NCBI GenBank assembly: GCA_018714485.1
Contig: DVNJ01000017.1
Span: 1 to 47,379 of the forward strand
Source of the DNA: Candidatus Caccalectryoclostridium excrementigallinarum
GTDB lineage: Bacteria > Bacillota > Clostridia > Christensenellales > UBA3700
Length of the DNA: 47,379 nt
Direction: 5' to 3'
The notes under the pieces were generated by a model. It saw only the letters and a program-made list of their open reading frames with translations. It was not told the DNA's origin and ran no database searches. How positions within the stretch are numbered: position 1 is the stretch's first letter; every line of letters starts with the position of its first letter. Made by a program: the position numbers and the translations under genes. Shown here one piece after another: positions 26,913 to 34,489 of the stretch.

Positions 26913-28552
26913 TATTCTTCCTCACCGAAATATTCGATGACCTTCTTCTTCCTTTCGGGGCGGTTGTCGCCGTGCTTGGTGAAGAACATGGTCACGAAAG
27001 CCACCGCTATGCAGCATATGCCGTAGACGAACAAAAGCCCTTTCTGATCGTCGGACGTGTTGTCGAGAATGGCGCCGCCGATGATGGGAGTGATCGCCTG
27101 CGCGGTCATGGACGCCACATAATAATATCCCGTATACTGTCCCACGTTACTGCCCTTGGCGAGCTCCGTGACCATGGGCAGAGTGTTGACGTTGATGATG
27201 ACAAGTCCGAAGCCCGCCACCAAAAAGCAGATGGTAAAACCTATCTGTAAACCGACAGGATGCATAGAATCGTTCAGGAATATGCAGGGAATAAAGGCGC
27301 AGACCGCGATGATAACGCCCATGAGAATAGTCTTTTTACGTCCGAACTTTGCCGCAAGGATAGCCACGGGGAGCAGGGCGATCGCGCCGCCCGCACCGTT
27401 GAGGATATTGATTATGCTGACAAAGCTGTCGTCGAATTTCAAGATCGTGGTCGCATAAGTCGTGAGGTGCGACTTGATGGCGTTCCAGCCCATGAACCAC
27501 ATAAACACCGTTCCCAAGATGAGGAAGAGAGACACTCTCTTTTCCTTACCCAAAGGCTCGTTGCAATGCACTTCCTCTTCATCCACCACACTCCAGCGCT
27601 TTTCTTCGTCATAGCGCATCTGCACGAACTTATTCTCGCGCACCACGGACATGAAGGCTATGAGCATGATGAGCATGATCGCGCCCAGCGTCACGAACAG
27701 CCAGATATGAGAGGCGGAATATCTCTCGGGAGCGAGCGCGTTATAGACGGTATAGATGATGATGGAGACGAGTCCGCCCGCGCCGCCCATAAAAGTGATG
27801 AGCGCGTTCGCCTGCGAACGCAGCGGCTTTGGCGTGACGTCCGGCATGAGTGCGATGGCGGGCGAACGGTAAGAAGCCATCGCCACGAGGACCGCCAGCA
27901 GCATGATGATGAACGCCACCAAAAGCCCCACGTTTTCTCCTCTCACCTGAGCCGCGATAAGGCGCTGCGTCTCGTAAAAAGGAGTGAGGAAGGTGTCGTT
28001 ATAGATCCCGTTTTGCTCGACGGTAAGCTCTTTTATCGTGCCGTCCTTCAAGCCGTTGAACCACGTCTGGATATCGGCGTTCTGCCAACCTGCGACAAAG
28101 GCGTCCATGCTCGCCTTTTCATCTCCCGACCAATTTGAGCCGTATTGAATGACGTAGTCGTAAACGGCGCTCGGATCGTCCATGTTTATCTTGGTGACAA
28201 GCCCGTATTCCACATGCTCCACGACCGCCATACAGATCATGAACGCCACCGCTAAGATAGTGCCCCACAGGATAAACGTGGTGCGCCTGCCCATTTTTGA
28301 GTTGCGCTTGTCGGAAAGATGACCGAAGAAGGGCAAGAGGAAGATGGCGAGCATATTGTCGAGCGCCATTATCACGCCGTATTCCGTGTAAGTCATGCCG
28401 AATACGCGCTGCAAGATGAGCGGCATTATGTAATCGTAAACTTCCCAGAAGCACATAATGCCCATAAAGGCAAAGCCCACAAACAAGGTGCGCTTGAAGT
28501 CGAGTTTCATCTGATCTTCGCCTGCGACCAGTCCTTTCTTTTTACCGAACAT
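26912..28552 (-). CDS. Major facilitator superfamily transporter, sugar-transporter-like
   Basis: The 546-aa membrane protein has about 12 predicted helices. Its N-terminus resembles the SUT/SLC45 or GPH-type sugar carriers (KRTLFVGFAFMGIMCFWEVY, LPFFGHLSDKRNSKMGRR). The A-motif-like loop GHLSDKRNSKMGRR lies after helix 2. A polar stretch of about 90 residues between helices (NMDDPSAVYDYV through FYETQRL) is much longer than usual and predicted extracytoplasmic. As the first gene of the operon ending in a GH36 enzyme it likely imports an oligosaccharide (inference). A GGGAGG site precedes the ATG. Confidence 0.87.
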   Translation of the reverse strand: MFGKKKGLVAGEDQMKLDFKRTLFVGFAFMGIMCFWEVYDYIMPLILQRVFGMTYTEYGVIMALDNMLAIFLLPFFGHLSDKRNSKMGRRTTFILWGTILAVAFMICMAVVEHVEYGLVTKINMDDPSAVYDYVIQYGSNWSGDEKASMDAFVAGWQNADIQTWFNGLKDGTIKELTVEQNGIYNDTFLTPFYETQRLIAAQVRGENVGLLVAFIIMLLAVLVAMASYRSPAIALMPDVTPKPLRSQANALITFMGGAGGLVSIIIYTVYNALAPERYSASHIWLFVTLGAIMLIMLIAFMSVVRENKFVQMRYDEEKRWSVVDEEEVHCNEPLGKEKRVSLFLILGTVFMWFMGWNAIKSHLTTYATTILKFDDSFVSIINILNGAGGAIALLPVAILAAKFGRKKTILMGVIIAVCAFIPCIFLNDSMHPVGLQIGFTICFLVAGFGLVIINVNTLPMVTELAKGSNVGQYTGYYYVASMTAQAITPIIGGAILDNTSDDQKGLLFVYGICCIAVAFVTMFFTKHGDNRPERKKKVIEYFGEEE

Positions 28553-28590
28553 ATTTTCCTCCCTTTACGTTCGTAGTTTCGACCGATACC

Positions 28591-28620
28591 ATAATACCAT
28601 ATTTACGCGCGCGTAGTCAA
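28591..28620 (-). promoter_or_regulatory. Promoter of the MFS-MBL-kinase-like-GH36 operon
   Basis: The minus strand reads TTGACT, 18 bp, TATTAT. The -35 region is embedded in alternating CG tracts (GCGCGCGCG and ACGCGCGCG) that could hold an operator. Confidence 0.7.
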
Positions 28621-28729
28621 TGCGCGCGCGCAAAATAAATGACCTATTTAAGAGCGCTTGAACTTTACTCTTCCCTTCCGCCCCTATTTCCCGCCAAGCG
28701 CGAATAAGAAAGGCGGAAATTACCGATAA

Positions 28730-28735
28730 TATAAT
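28730..28735 (+). promoter_or_regulatory. -10 box of the microprotein gene
   Basis: A consensus TATAAT lies 12 bp before the ribosome-binding site. No good -35 box is seen 16-18 bp upstream, so an activator or another sigma factor may be involved. Confidence 0.45.
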
Positions 28736-28758
28736 CAGTCTGACAAGGAGGAAAGACA

Positions 28759-28851
28759 ATGGCAAAGAACAAGCAGAACGCTTCCCGCGCCAAGACGGCG
28801 GGCAAAGCCAAGGCAAGCAAGTCTTGCAGCGAAAGCAAGGATTGCGAATGA
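28759..28851 (+). CDS. 30-residue Lys/Ser/Ala-rich microprotein with two cysteines
   Basis: An ATG at 28759 with a perfect AAGGAGG upstream opens 30 codons ending in TGA. The product starts MAKNKQNASRAK and ends SESKDCE, with cysteines in SKSCSES and KDCE. The front half is strongly basic and the tail acidic, and no membrane segment is present. The TATAAT box, ribosome-binding site and terminator make it a credible gene despite its size. No function is known to me. A basic nucleic-acid-binding or metal-binding peptide is possible. Confidence 0.7.
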   Translation: MAKNKQNASRAKTAGKAKASKSCSESKDCE

Positions 28852-28876
28852 GTATGCGGCTTTTGCCGATAAGAAG

Positions 28877-28899
28877 CGGCGGATCTTCCGCCGTTTTTT
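28877..28899 (+). terminator. Terminator of the microprotein gene
   Basis: The stem CGGCGGA / TCCGCCG has a 3-nt loop and is followed by six T. Confidence 0.9.
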
Positions 28900-28948
28900 A
28901 TCGATAAAAAACTTTACATAATCTTTATAAAAAAACTTTGTCAAATCC

Positions 28949-28977
28949 TTGACATACTATATTTGAGGTGATATATT
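28949..28977 (+). promoter_or_regulatory. Strong promoter of a candidate small RNA
   Basis: The sequence is TTGACA, exactly 17 bp, TATATT. The predicted start is at 28982-28984. No ORF with a ribosome-binding site lies downstream on this strand. Confidence 0.75.
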
Positions 28978-28981
28978 ATTA

Positions 28982-29092
28982 GTGTCAAAACGAGAGGCGC
29001 TCAGGCGAGCGATAATCAGTGACATGAAAAGCTCATAATTTTCCCCCTTATCATATAGGAAGGCGGCTGTTCGAAAGGACAGTCGCCTTTCT
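28982..29092 (+). ncRNA. Candidate structured small RNA, about 110 nt
   Basis: The transcript from the promoter at 28949-28977 would begin with a stem GTGTCA (28982-28987) pairing with TGACAT (29020-29025). Inside lies a hairpin CGCTC-AGGC-GAGCG (28998-29011). A linker with a CCCCC tract follows, and an 11-bp hairpin AAGGCGGCTGT / ACAGTCGCCTT (29060-29089) ends it. The only ORFs are a few codons long. It matches no riboswitch or housekeeping RNA I recognise. The 3' hairpin has a poor T tract, so the 3' end is uncertain. Confidence 0.5.
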
Positions 29093-29290
29093 ACATTCGG
29101 GCACATATGCGGCAAAAAGGCGCTATCTCATCCTCTCCCGCTACCGCTTTGCGCTTTTTCCGAAAAAGATACTTCCCTTCCCGCCGCAAAAAAACGCAAA
29201 AGCGGCGGGATCTCCCGCCGCCGTGTCGAAAATCGCTTGAAGATCGTAAAGTCCGACTTTACAAAGAGGCAAAGCCGTGTAAAGTCGCGC
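29093..29290. other. Intergenic region with palindrome and terminator
   Basis: It holds the abcF/pyr-operon terminator (29191-29221) and a perfect 17-bp palindrome GTAAAGTC-C-GACTTTAC (29246-29262). A third copy of GTAAAGTCG lies at 29279-29287. I see no gene. Confidence 0.5.
29191..29221 (-). terminator. Terminator of the pyr-abcF operon
   Basis: The stem GCGGCGGGA / TCCCGCCGC has a 2-nt apex as drawn. On the minus strand TTTTGCGTTTTTTT follows. It lies about 70 nt after the ABC-F stop codon. Confidence 0.88.
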
Positions 29291-30862
29291 TTAATTGTTC
29301 TCCAAATATTCCTCGTAGGAAGTGAGCTTGTCGAACACCTTGGTGTTTTCTATCTCGATTATCCTTCCCGCGACCGTCTGCATGAGCTCCTGGTCATGCG
29401 AGGCGAACATCAGCCCGCCCTTGAAATTTATCATTCCCTTATTGAGCGCGGTTATCGATTCGAGATCGAGATGATTGGTCGGCTCATCCAAAATGATGAA
29501 ATTCCCGCCTTCGAGCATGAGCTTGGCGAGCATGCAACGCACTTTCTCTCCTCCCGAGAGGACTTTCGCCTTCTTTTTCGCCTCGTCGCCCGAAAAGAGC
29601 ATCCTGCCCAGCCAGCTGCGCAGATAGGTCTCGGTGTGATCCTTGGAGAACCTGTCCAGCCATTCGACGAGCGAAAGCTCGCAGCCGTCAAAATAATCGT
29701 CGTAATTTTGCGGCATATAGGTGGGATTTATCGTCTTGCCCCACTTGAAACTCCCCGAATCCGCCTGCTCTTTCCCCATGAGTATGTCAAAGAGCATGGA
29801 AAGCGACGTGGTGCGTTCGCTGATGAAGGCTATCTTCTCGCCGCGCTGAACGGTGAAGGTTATGTCCTCGAAATAGCCCTTTTTCGTCAAGCCCTCCACG
29901 GTGAGGATATCCTTTCCCACTTCCTGCTCGAACTCGAAATTGATATAGGGATAGCGGCGCAAAGAGGGCTTGATGTCGTTGAGCGTGAGTTTTTCCAGCT
30001 CTTTTTTCCTCGACGTCGCCTGACGCGACTTACTGGCGTTGGCGGCAAAGCTGGCGATGAAGTCCTGCAATTCCTTCGCCCTCTGCTCCGCCTTCTTGTT
30101 CGCCTCTTTTGCCTGGCGCGCCAAGAGCTGATTGGTCTCGTACCAGAAATCGTAGTTGCCCACATACATATTTATCTTGCCGTAATCCACGTCGCAGATA
30201 TGCGTGCAGACCTTGTTCAAAAAGTGCCTGTTATGGGAGACGATGATGAGCGTATTTTTGAAGTCGAGCAGGAAATTTTCCAGCCAGATGACCGACTTGG
30301 CGTCCAAGTTGTTGGTCGGCTCGTCCAAGATCAGAATGTCGGGATTGCCGAACAGCGCCTGCGCCAAGAGCACCTTGACTTTGAGCTTGGCGTCCAACCC
30401 GCCCATAAGCTCTTCATGGAATTTTTCCTCTATCTTGAGCGCGTTGAGCAAAGACGCCGCGTCGCTCTCCGCTTCCCAGCCGCCCATCTCGGCGAACTCA
30501 TTCTCAAGCTCCGCCGCGCGCTCTCCGTCCGCCTCGGTGAAGTCCTCCTTGGCGTAAAGGGCGTCTTTTTCGTCCATTATCTCCACGAGGCGCTTATGCC
30601 CCATGAGCACGGTGCGCATGACCGTATATTGGTCGAAGTCGTTCTGATTCTGATGCAGAACGCTGATGCGCTCTCCCTTTCCGTGCGAAACCACGCCGCG
30701 CGTGGGTTCTATCTCGCCCGAGAGCACCTTCAAAAAGGTGGATTTGCCCGCGCCGTTGGCGCCGATGATGCCGTAGCAATTCCCCTCGGTGAATTTGAGG
30801 TTGACGTCCTCGAAAAGTTTTCTGCCGCCGAATTGCAGCGTTAAATCGGTTACCTGTATCAT
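29291..30862 (-). CDS. ABC-F family ATPase (translation-associated), with altered motifs
   Basis: This 523-aa soluble protein has two ABC domains joined by the ABC-F linker (about residues 225-300, rich in Lys, Arg and Glu), with no membrane part. The first Walker A is GANGAGKST. The first signature region is altered to MGGLDAKLKVKV, and Walker B is ILILDEPTNNLD. In the second domain the Walker A position reads ISERTTSLSM, without GKT/S. The signature LSGGEKV and IILDEPTNHLD are intact. ABC-F proteins act on ribosomes; some give antibiotic resistance, but nothing here shows that. Its ATG overlaps the upstream stop. Confidence 0.9.
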   Translation of the reverse strand: MIQVTDLTLQFGGRKLFEDVNLKFTEGNCYGIIGANGAGKSTFLKVLSGEIEPTRGVVSHGKGERISVLHQNQNDFDQYTVMRTVLMGHKRLVEIMDEKDALYAKEDFTEADGERAAELENEFAEMGGWEAESDAASLLNALKIEEKFHEELMGGLDAKLKVKVLLAQALFGNPDILILDEPTNNLDAKSVIWLENFLLDFKNTLIIVSHNRHFLNKVCTHICDVDYGKINMYVGNYDFWYETNQLLARQAKEANKKAEQRAKELQDFIASFAANASKSRQATSRKKELEKLTLNDIKPSLRRYPYINFEFEQEVGKDILTVEGLTKKGYFEDITFTVQRGEKIAFISERTTSLSMLFDILMGKEQADSGSFKWGKTINPTYMPQNYDDYFDGCELSLVEWLDRFSKDHTETYLRSWLGRMLFSGDEAKKKAKVLSGGEKVRCMLAKLMLEGGNFIILDEPTNHLDLESITALNKGMINFKGGLMFASHDQELMQTVAGRIIEIENTKVFDKLTSYEEYLENN

Positions 30863-31338
30863 TTTGCCTCCGAAATATTGTCTTTATCCCGCACTATCGC
30901 CATGCCCAGCGCAACTTTATCTTTTTCACCGATAAAGAGAAAGGTATCCGCATTCTCCACCACGGTAAAGGTGAGCATATATCTGCCGCTTTGCGCCTCG
31001 TTTTGCGGCGCGGCGGCATATTCTTTCCCGTTGAGAGCGCCGTCTCCGCCGCTCACGCGCTCTCCGCCGGCTACCCTCAGCCGCGACATATCCGCCTCGC
31101 CTTCCAACGTGACGAAGACCGCGGCGGTGACCCCGCCGTTACTCCCTGCGGAAAAGACAACGCCGTCCACCGTTACCTGCGCTCCGCCCAGCTTGACCGA
31201 CTCGCCTATGGCATAGGTGTTTTCCGTGTCGTTTTTATCCACGAGCCACACCACGAGCACGATCGCGCCCACGACGACAAGCGTACCTAAGATGAGCAAA
31301 ATCGCGCGGATACGCCGCTTTTTCTTCGCCTCGTCCAC
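30859..31338 (-). CDS. Membrane-anchored protein with DUF4352-like domain
   Basis: The 159-aa protein has a basic N-terminus (KKKRRIR) and one membrane helix (about residues 12-33). The outside beta-rich domain opens YAIGESVKLGGAQVTVDGV, which resembles DUF4352/telokin-like immunoprotective domains. The start is GTG directly after the pyrE stop codon. Its stop overlaps the ABC-F ATG. Function is unknown, and its place inside a pyr operon is unexplained. Confidence 0.7.
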   Translation of the reverse strand: MDEAKKKRRIRAILLILGTLVVVGAIVLVVWLVDKNDTENTYAIGESVKLGGAQVTVDGVVFSAGSNGGVTAAVFVTLEGEADMSRLRVAGGERVSGGDGALNGKEYAAAPQNEAQSGRYMLTFTVVENADTFLFIGEKDKVALGMAIVRDKDNISEAK

Positions 31339-31932
31339 TTATTTTTTGAACACCGTTCTCGAGCCGGGCTTGACGAGTTCTATCTTGCCCTCCTTGCAAA
31401 GCGGGCAATCCTCGGGCTCATAGGACACGACGTCCATGCTGATGAGATTGACGAATTTCACGCCGAAGTCCACCTTACCGTTGCTCCTGTCCACGAGCGA
31501 CGCCACGGCGACCACTTCGCCGCCGAGCGAACGCACGAGCTCGATCACTTCCTTGACCGAACCGCCCGTGGTGACCACGTCCTCGGTCACGATGAACTTC
31601 GCGCCCTTTTCGAAAGAAAAACCGCGGCGGAGCGTCATTTCGCCGTTTTCGCGCTCGGCAAAGATATTGGGAAGTCCCAGCTGACGCGCCACTTCATAGC
31701 CCATGAGTATGCCGCCGATGGCGGGAGAGATGACCATGTCCGCCTTGACGCCCGCCTCCGCGAGCTTTTCCGCCAGCGCCGCGCAGACCTTTTCCGCCTG
31801 ATCGGGCATGACAAAGAGCTTCGCGCTCTGCATATAAGTGTCGCTGTGCCTGCCCGAGGTCAGCTTGAAGTGACCTTTGAGGACGGCGCCCGTGCTGCGA
31901 TAGATGTCCAAAGCCTGTTCCTGTGTAAGCAT
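31339..31932 (-). CDS. pyrE: Orotate phosphoribosyltransferase
   Basis: This 197-aa enzyme joins orotate and PRPP to give OMP. The PRPP motif is VTEDVVTTGGSVKEV. The family start LKGHFKLTSGRHSDTY and the SPAIGGILMGYEVA segment are present. Ribosome-binding site AAAGGAG precedes the ATG. The C-terminal segment includes CPLCKEGK, as in the longer bacterial forms. It is the last pyrimidine gene of the operon. Confidence 0.96.
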   Translation of the reverse strand: MLTQEQALDIYRSTGAVLKGHFKLTSGRHSDTYMQSAKLFVMPDQAEKVCAALAEKLAEAGVKADMVISPAIGGILMGYEVARQLGLPNIFAERENGEMTLRRGFSFEKGAKFIVTEDVVTTGGSVKEVIELVRSLGGEVVAVASLVDRSNGKVDFGVKFVNLISMDVVSYEPEDCPLCKEGKIELVKPGSRTVFKK

Positions 31933-31944
31933 AATATATCTCCT

Positions 31945-32850
31945 TTAATTGAGCCGAAGAGTTCCGACCAGATCGTTGAGATCGACGTCTGTCTCTTCGG
32001 CATATTTTTCCAAGTCGCGCGCGATCGTAAAAGCCGCGCAGGGATCGGACAGAGTCGCCGTTCCCACCTGTACGGCGCGAGCGCCGCAGATCATAAATTC
32101 CAAAACATCCGTATAAGAAGTTATCCCGCCCAAACCGATTATCGGTATCTTCACGGCGTTGAAGCACTCCCAGACCATGCGCAGCGCGATCGGCTTGACG
32201 CAGGGACCGGAAAGCCCGCCCGTATTGTTCGCCAGCAGCGGACGCCTCGTCTTATAGTCGACTGCCATGCCCGTGAGCGTATTGATGAGCGAGATCGCGT
32301 CCGCGCCGCCCTCCTCCGCCGCCTTGGCGTTTTCGGCGATGTTCGAGACGTTGGGCGTGAGCTTGGTGATCACGGGCTTTTTGCACGCCTTTTTCACGAT
32401 TTCGGTGACCTTCCTCACGCTTTCGGGCAAAACGCCGAAAGCCATGCCGCCGCTGCGCACGTTGGGACAGGAGATGTTCAGCTCCACCATGTCCGCGCTG
32501 CTGTCGTTTATCCTGCGCGCCATCTCCTCGTAATCTTCGAGCTTATGCCCGGCGATGTTGGCGATGACCGCCGTCCCCTGCTCGGCAAGCCACTTGTCGT
32601 AATGGGCAAGATAATAGTCTATGCCCGGGTTTTGCAAGCCCACGCTGTTGAGCATTCCCGAGGGAGTCTCGGCAACGCGCGGCGAGGGATTGCCGGGGCG
32701 CTCTTCCAAGGTAAGTCCCTTGGTGCATATCCCGCCCAGCGCCGAGAGGGGATAAAACTCGGCGTATTCTTTCCCGAAACCGAAAGTTCCGCTGGCGGTG
32801 ATGACGGGGTTTTTGAAAGTCACGCCCGCGATAGTCACGCTCGTATTCAC
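31945..32850 (-). CDS. pyrD: Dihydroorotate dehydrogenase B, catalytic subunit
   Basis: The 301-aa class 1B enzyme has ITASGTFGFGKEY, NSVGLQNPGID, and the catalytic cysteine in LNISCPNVRSGGMAFG. FMN-site residues are in IIGLGGITSYTDVLEF. It works with PyrK to pass electrons to NAD+. The start is GTG at 32850, overlapping the pyrK stop (GTGA) with GGGAGGTG just upstream. The ORF extension to 32892 lies within pyrK and is not needed. Confidence 0.95.
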   Translation of the reverse strand: MNTSVTIAGVTFKNPVITASGTFGFGKEYAEFYPLSALGGICTKGLTLEERPGNPSPRVAETPSGMLNSVGLQNPGIDYYLAHYDKWLAEQGTAVIANIAGHKLEDYEEMARRINDSSADMVELNISCPNVRSGGMAFGVLPESVRKVTEIVKKACKKPVITKLTPNVSNIAENAKAAEEGGADAISLINTLTGMAVDYKTRRPLLANNTGGLSGPCVKPIALRMVWECFNAVKIPIIGLGGITSYTDVLEFMICGARAVQVGTATLSDPCAAFTIARDLEKYAEETDVDLNDLVGTLRLN

Positions 32851-33611
32851 AAGACCACCTCCCTCAGATCGAAAACGGGACCGTCCGCGCACACGCGCAG
32901 ATTTTTCACGCCGTCTTTCGTCTTTATTCCGCAGGTGCAGACAAGGCAGGCGCCCACGCCGCAGCCCATGCGCTTTTCGAGCGAGACAAAGACGGGAATG
33001 TCGGCAAAAGCCTCTTCTCTCGCCAAGAGCTTATAGACTATCTCGGGTCCGCAGCAAAAGATGGCATCCGGCTTGATCGCGCCCGACTTGACGTCCTGCG
33101 CCAAAATCTCGGTCACATAGCCCTTTCTGCCCGCGCTGCCGTTGTCCGTGCAGACAACTGTCGGACAAAGCTCGCTCATTCGCTTTTGCAAGACTATCTT
33201 GCTCTTGTCGGAAAAGCCGAGATAGGCGGTGGGCTTTGCCTTTTTCGCCAGCCTCGCCACGAGCGGGAGCACGGCGCTGCCCATGCCGCCGCCGAGGAGC
33301 ACGGGAGAGCGGAAAGCGTCCGCGTCCCAGCCGTTCCCGAGCGGGAGCGCGGCTTTGACCTTTTCGCCGACCTTGTAAGAGGCAAGCTCCCTCGTCCCCG
33401 CGCCCACGAGCGCATAGCAGACGAGAAGACCCTCTTCGTCGCAGTCACAAATGCAGAAGGGACGGCGCAGTATCCTGCTCCCGTCTTTAAGTTCGATATG
33501 GACAAACTGCGCTCCCTTGGGAGAAACGCCCTCGGGACGGGTGAGCAGCATCTCGTAAATACCGTCCGCGACCCGCTCGTTGCGCAGTATCGTCAATTCG
33601 CAGTCTTTCAT
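32847..33611 (-). CDS. pyrK: Dihydroorotate dehydrogenase B, electron transfer subunit
   Basis: The 254-aa FAD/[2Fe-2S] protein has the FAD-binding RRPFCICD, the NAD-binding GGGMGSAVLP, and the cluster cysteines GCGVGACLVCTC followed by RVCADGPVF. It couples PyrD to NAD+. ATG at 33611 overlaps the pyrF stop (ATGA) and is well spaced from AAAGG. GTG at 33617 is a weaker alternative. Confidence 0.95.
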   Translation of the reverse strand: MKDCELTILRNERVADGIYEMLLTRPEGVSPKGAQFVHIELKDGSRILRRPFCICDCDEEGLLVCYALVGAGTRELASYKVGEKVKAALPLGNGWDADAFRSPVLLGGGMGSAVLPLVARLAKKAKPTAYLGFSDKSKIVLQKRMSELCPTVVCTDNGSAGRKGYVTEILAQDVKSGAIKPDAIFCCGPEIVYKLLAREEAFADIPVFVSLEKRMGCGVGACLVCTCGIKTKDGVKNLRVCADGPVFDLREVVL

Positions 33612-34489
33612 AAGCACCTTTTGATGTCCTCGCGCATGTCTATCGCCGCCCTCAGCGCCGCAGACGCGAAATCCATGCCCGCATATTTTTCCTTACGGTA
33701 AGCGCAGAGAATGCCGCGCGAGGAGTTGACTATCCCGCCCACGCCCTCTTTGAAGCAGACGGCGAGATCTTCCGCCTTTCCGCCCTGCGCGCCGTAACCG
33801 GGAATGAGGAAAAAGAGGGAGGGATGATTTTTTCTCACCTCTTCCGCCTGAGCGCGGTGCGTCGCGCCCACGACGGCGCCCACGCCGCTGTAACCGTATT
33901 TTCCGATCAGCTCTTTCCCCCATGCGTCGGTGAGATCCGCCATGCTGTCATAAAGCGTCTTTCCGTCTTCGTACTTTTTGTCCTGCAACTCGCCCGAGGC
34001 GGGGTTGGAAGTCTTGACGAGCACGAAGATGCCCTTGTCGTTCTCGGCGCAAAGCTCGGTGAAGGGCTTGACGCCGTCCGTGCCCAAATAGCCGTTCACG
34101 GTGACAAAGTCCGCCTCGAAAGGCGCGCCCTTTTTCAGATATGCCCGCGCATACGCCGCGGCGGTCGAGCCGATGTCGTTGCGCTTGATGTCGGCGATGG
34201 TGTAAATGCCCTTGGACTTGGCGTAAGCGAGCGTGTCGCGGAAAGCCGCCATGCCCTCGACGCCGTACTGTTCGTAATAAGCCACCTGGACTTTGACGGC
34301 GGGAATGACGGGCGCGAGCCTGTCGATGAGCGCGAAGTTGAAATCGGTGATCCTCTTTGCGCTCTCGTAAAGCGAGGTGCACTTTGCCCTCTCTTCCTCG
34401 GGCAGATAGTCCACGCAGGTGTCAAGCCCTATCACGGACGGATTGCCCTCCTTTGCCGCGATCGCGTCGATGAGTTCGTCTATTATCAT
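33608..34489 (-). CDS. pyrF: Orotidine 5'-phosphate decarboxylase (type 2)
   Basis: The 293-aa enzyme forms UMP from OMP. It has VIGLDTCVDYLP near the N-terminus, the catalytic Lys-Asp array TIADIKRNDIGSTA, and the phosphate-binding LIPGYGAQGG. The length is that of the long bacterial type, not the 230-aa B. subtilis type. Its ATG overlaps the pyrC stop, with AAGGAGGAG upstream. Confidence 0.96.
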   Translation of the reverse strand: MIIDELIDAIAAKEGNPSVIGLDTCVDYLPEEERAKCTSLYESAKRITDFNFALIDRLAPVIPAVKVQVAYYEQYGVEGMAAFRDTLAYAKSKGIYTIADIKRNDIGSTAAAYARAYLKKGAPFEADFVTVNGYLGTDGVKPFTELCAENDKGIFVLVKTSNPASGELQDKKYEDGKTLYDSMADLTDAWGKELIGKYGYSGVGAVVGATHRAQAEEVRKNHPSLFFLIPGYGAQGGKAEDLAVCFKEGVGGIVNSSRGILCAYRKEKYAGMDFASAALRAAIDMREDIKRCL

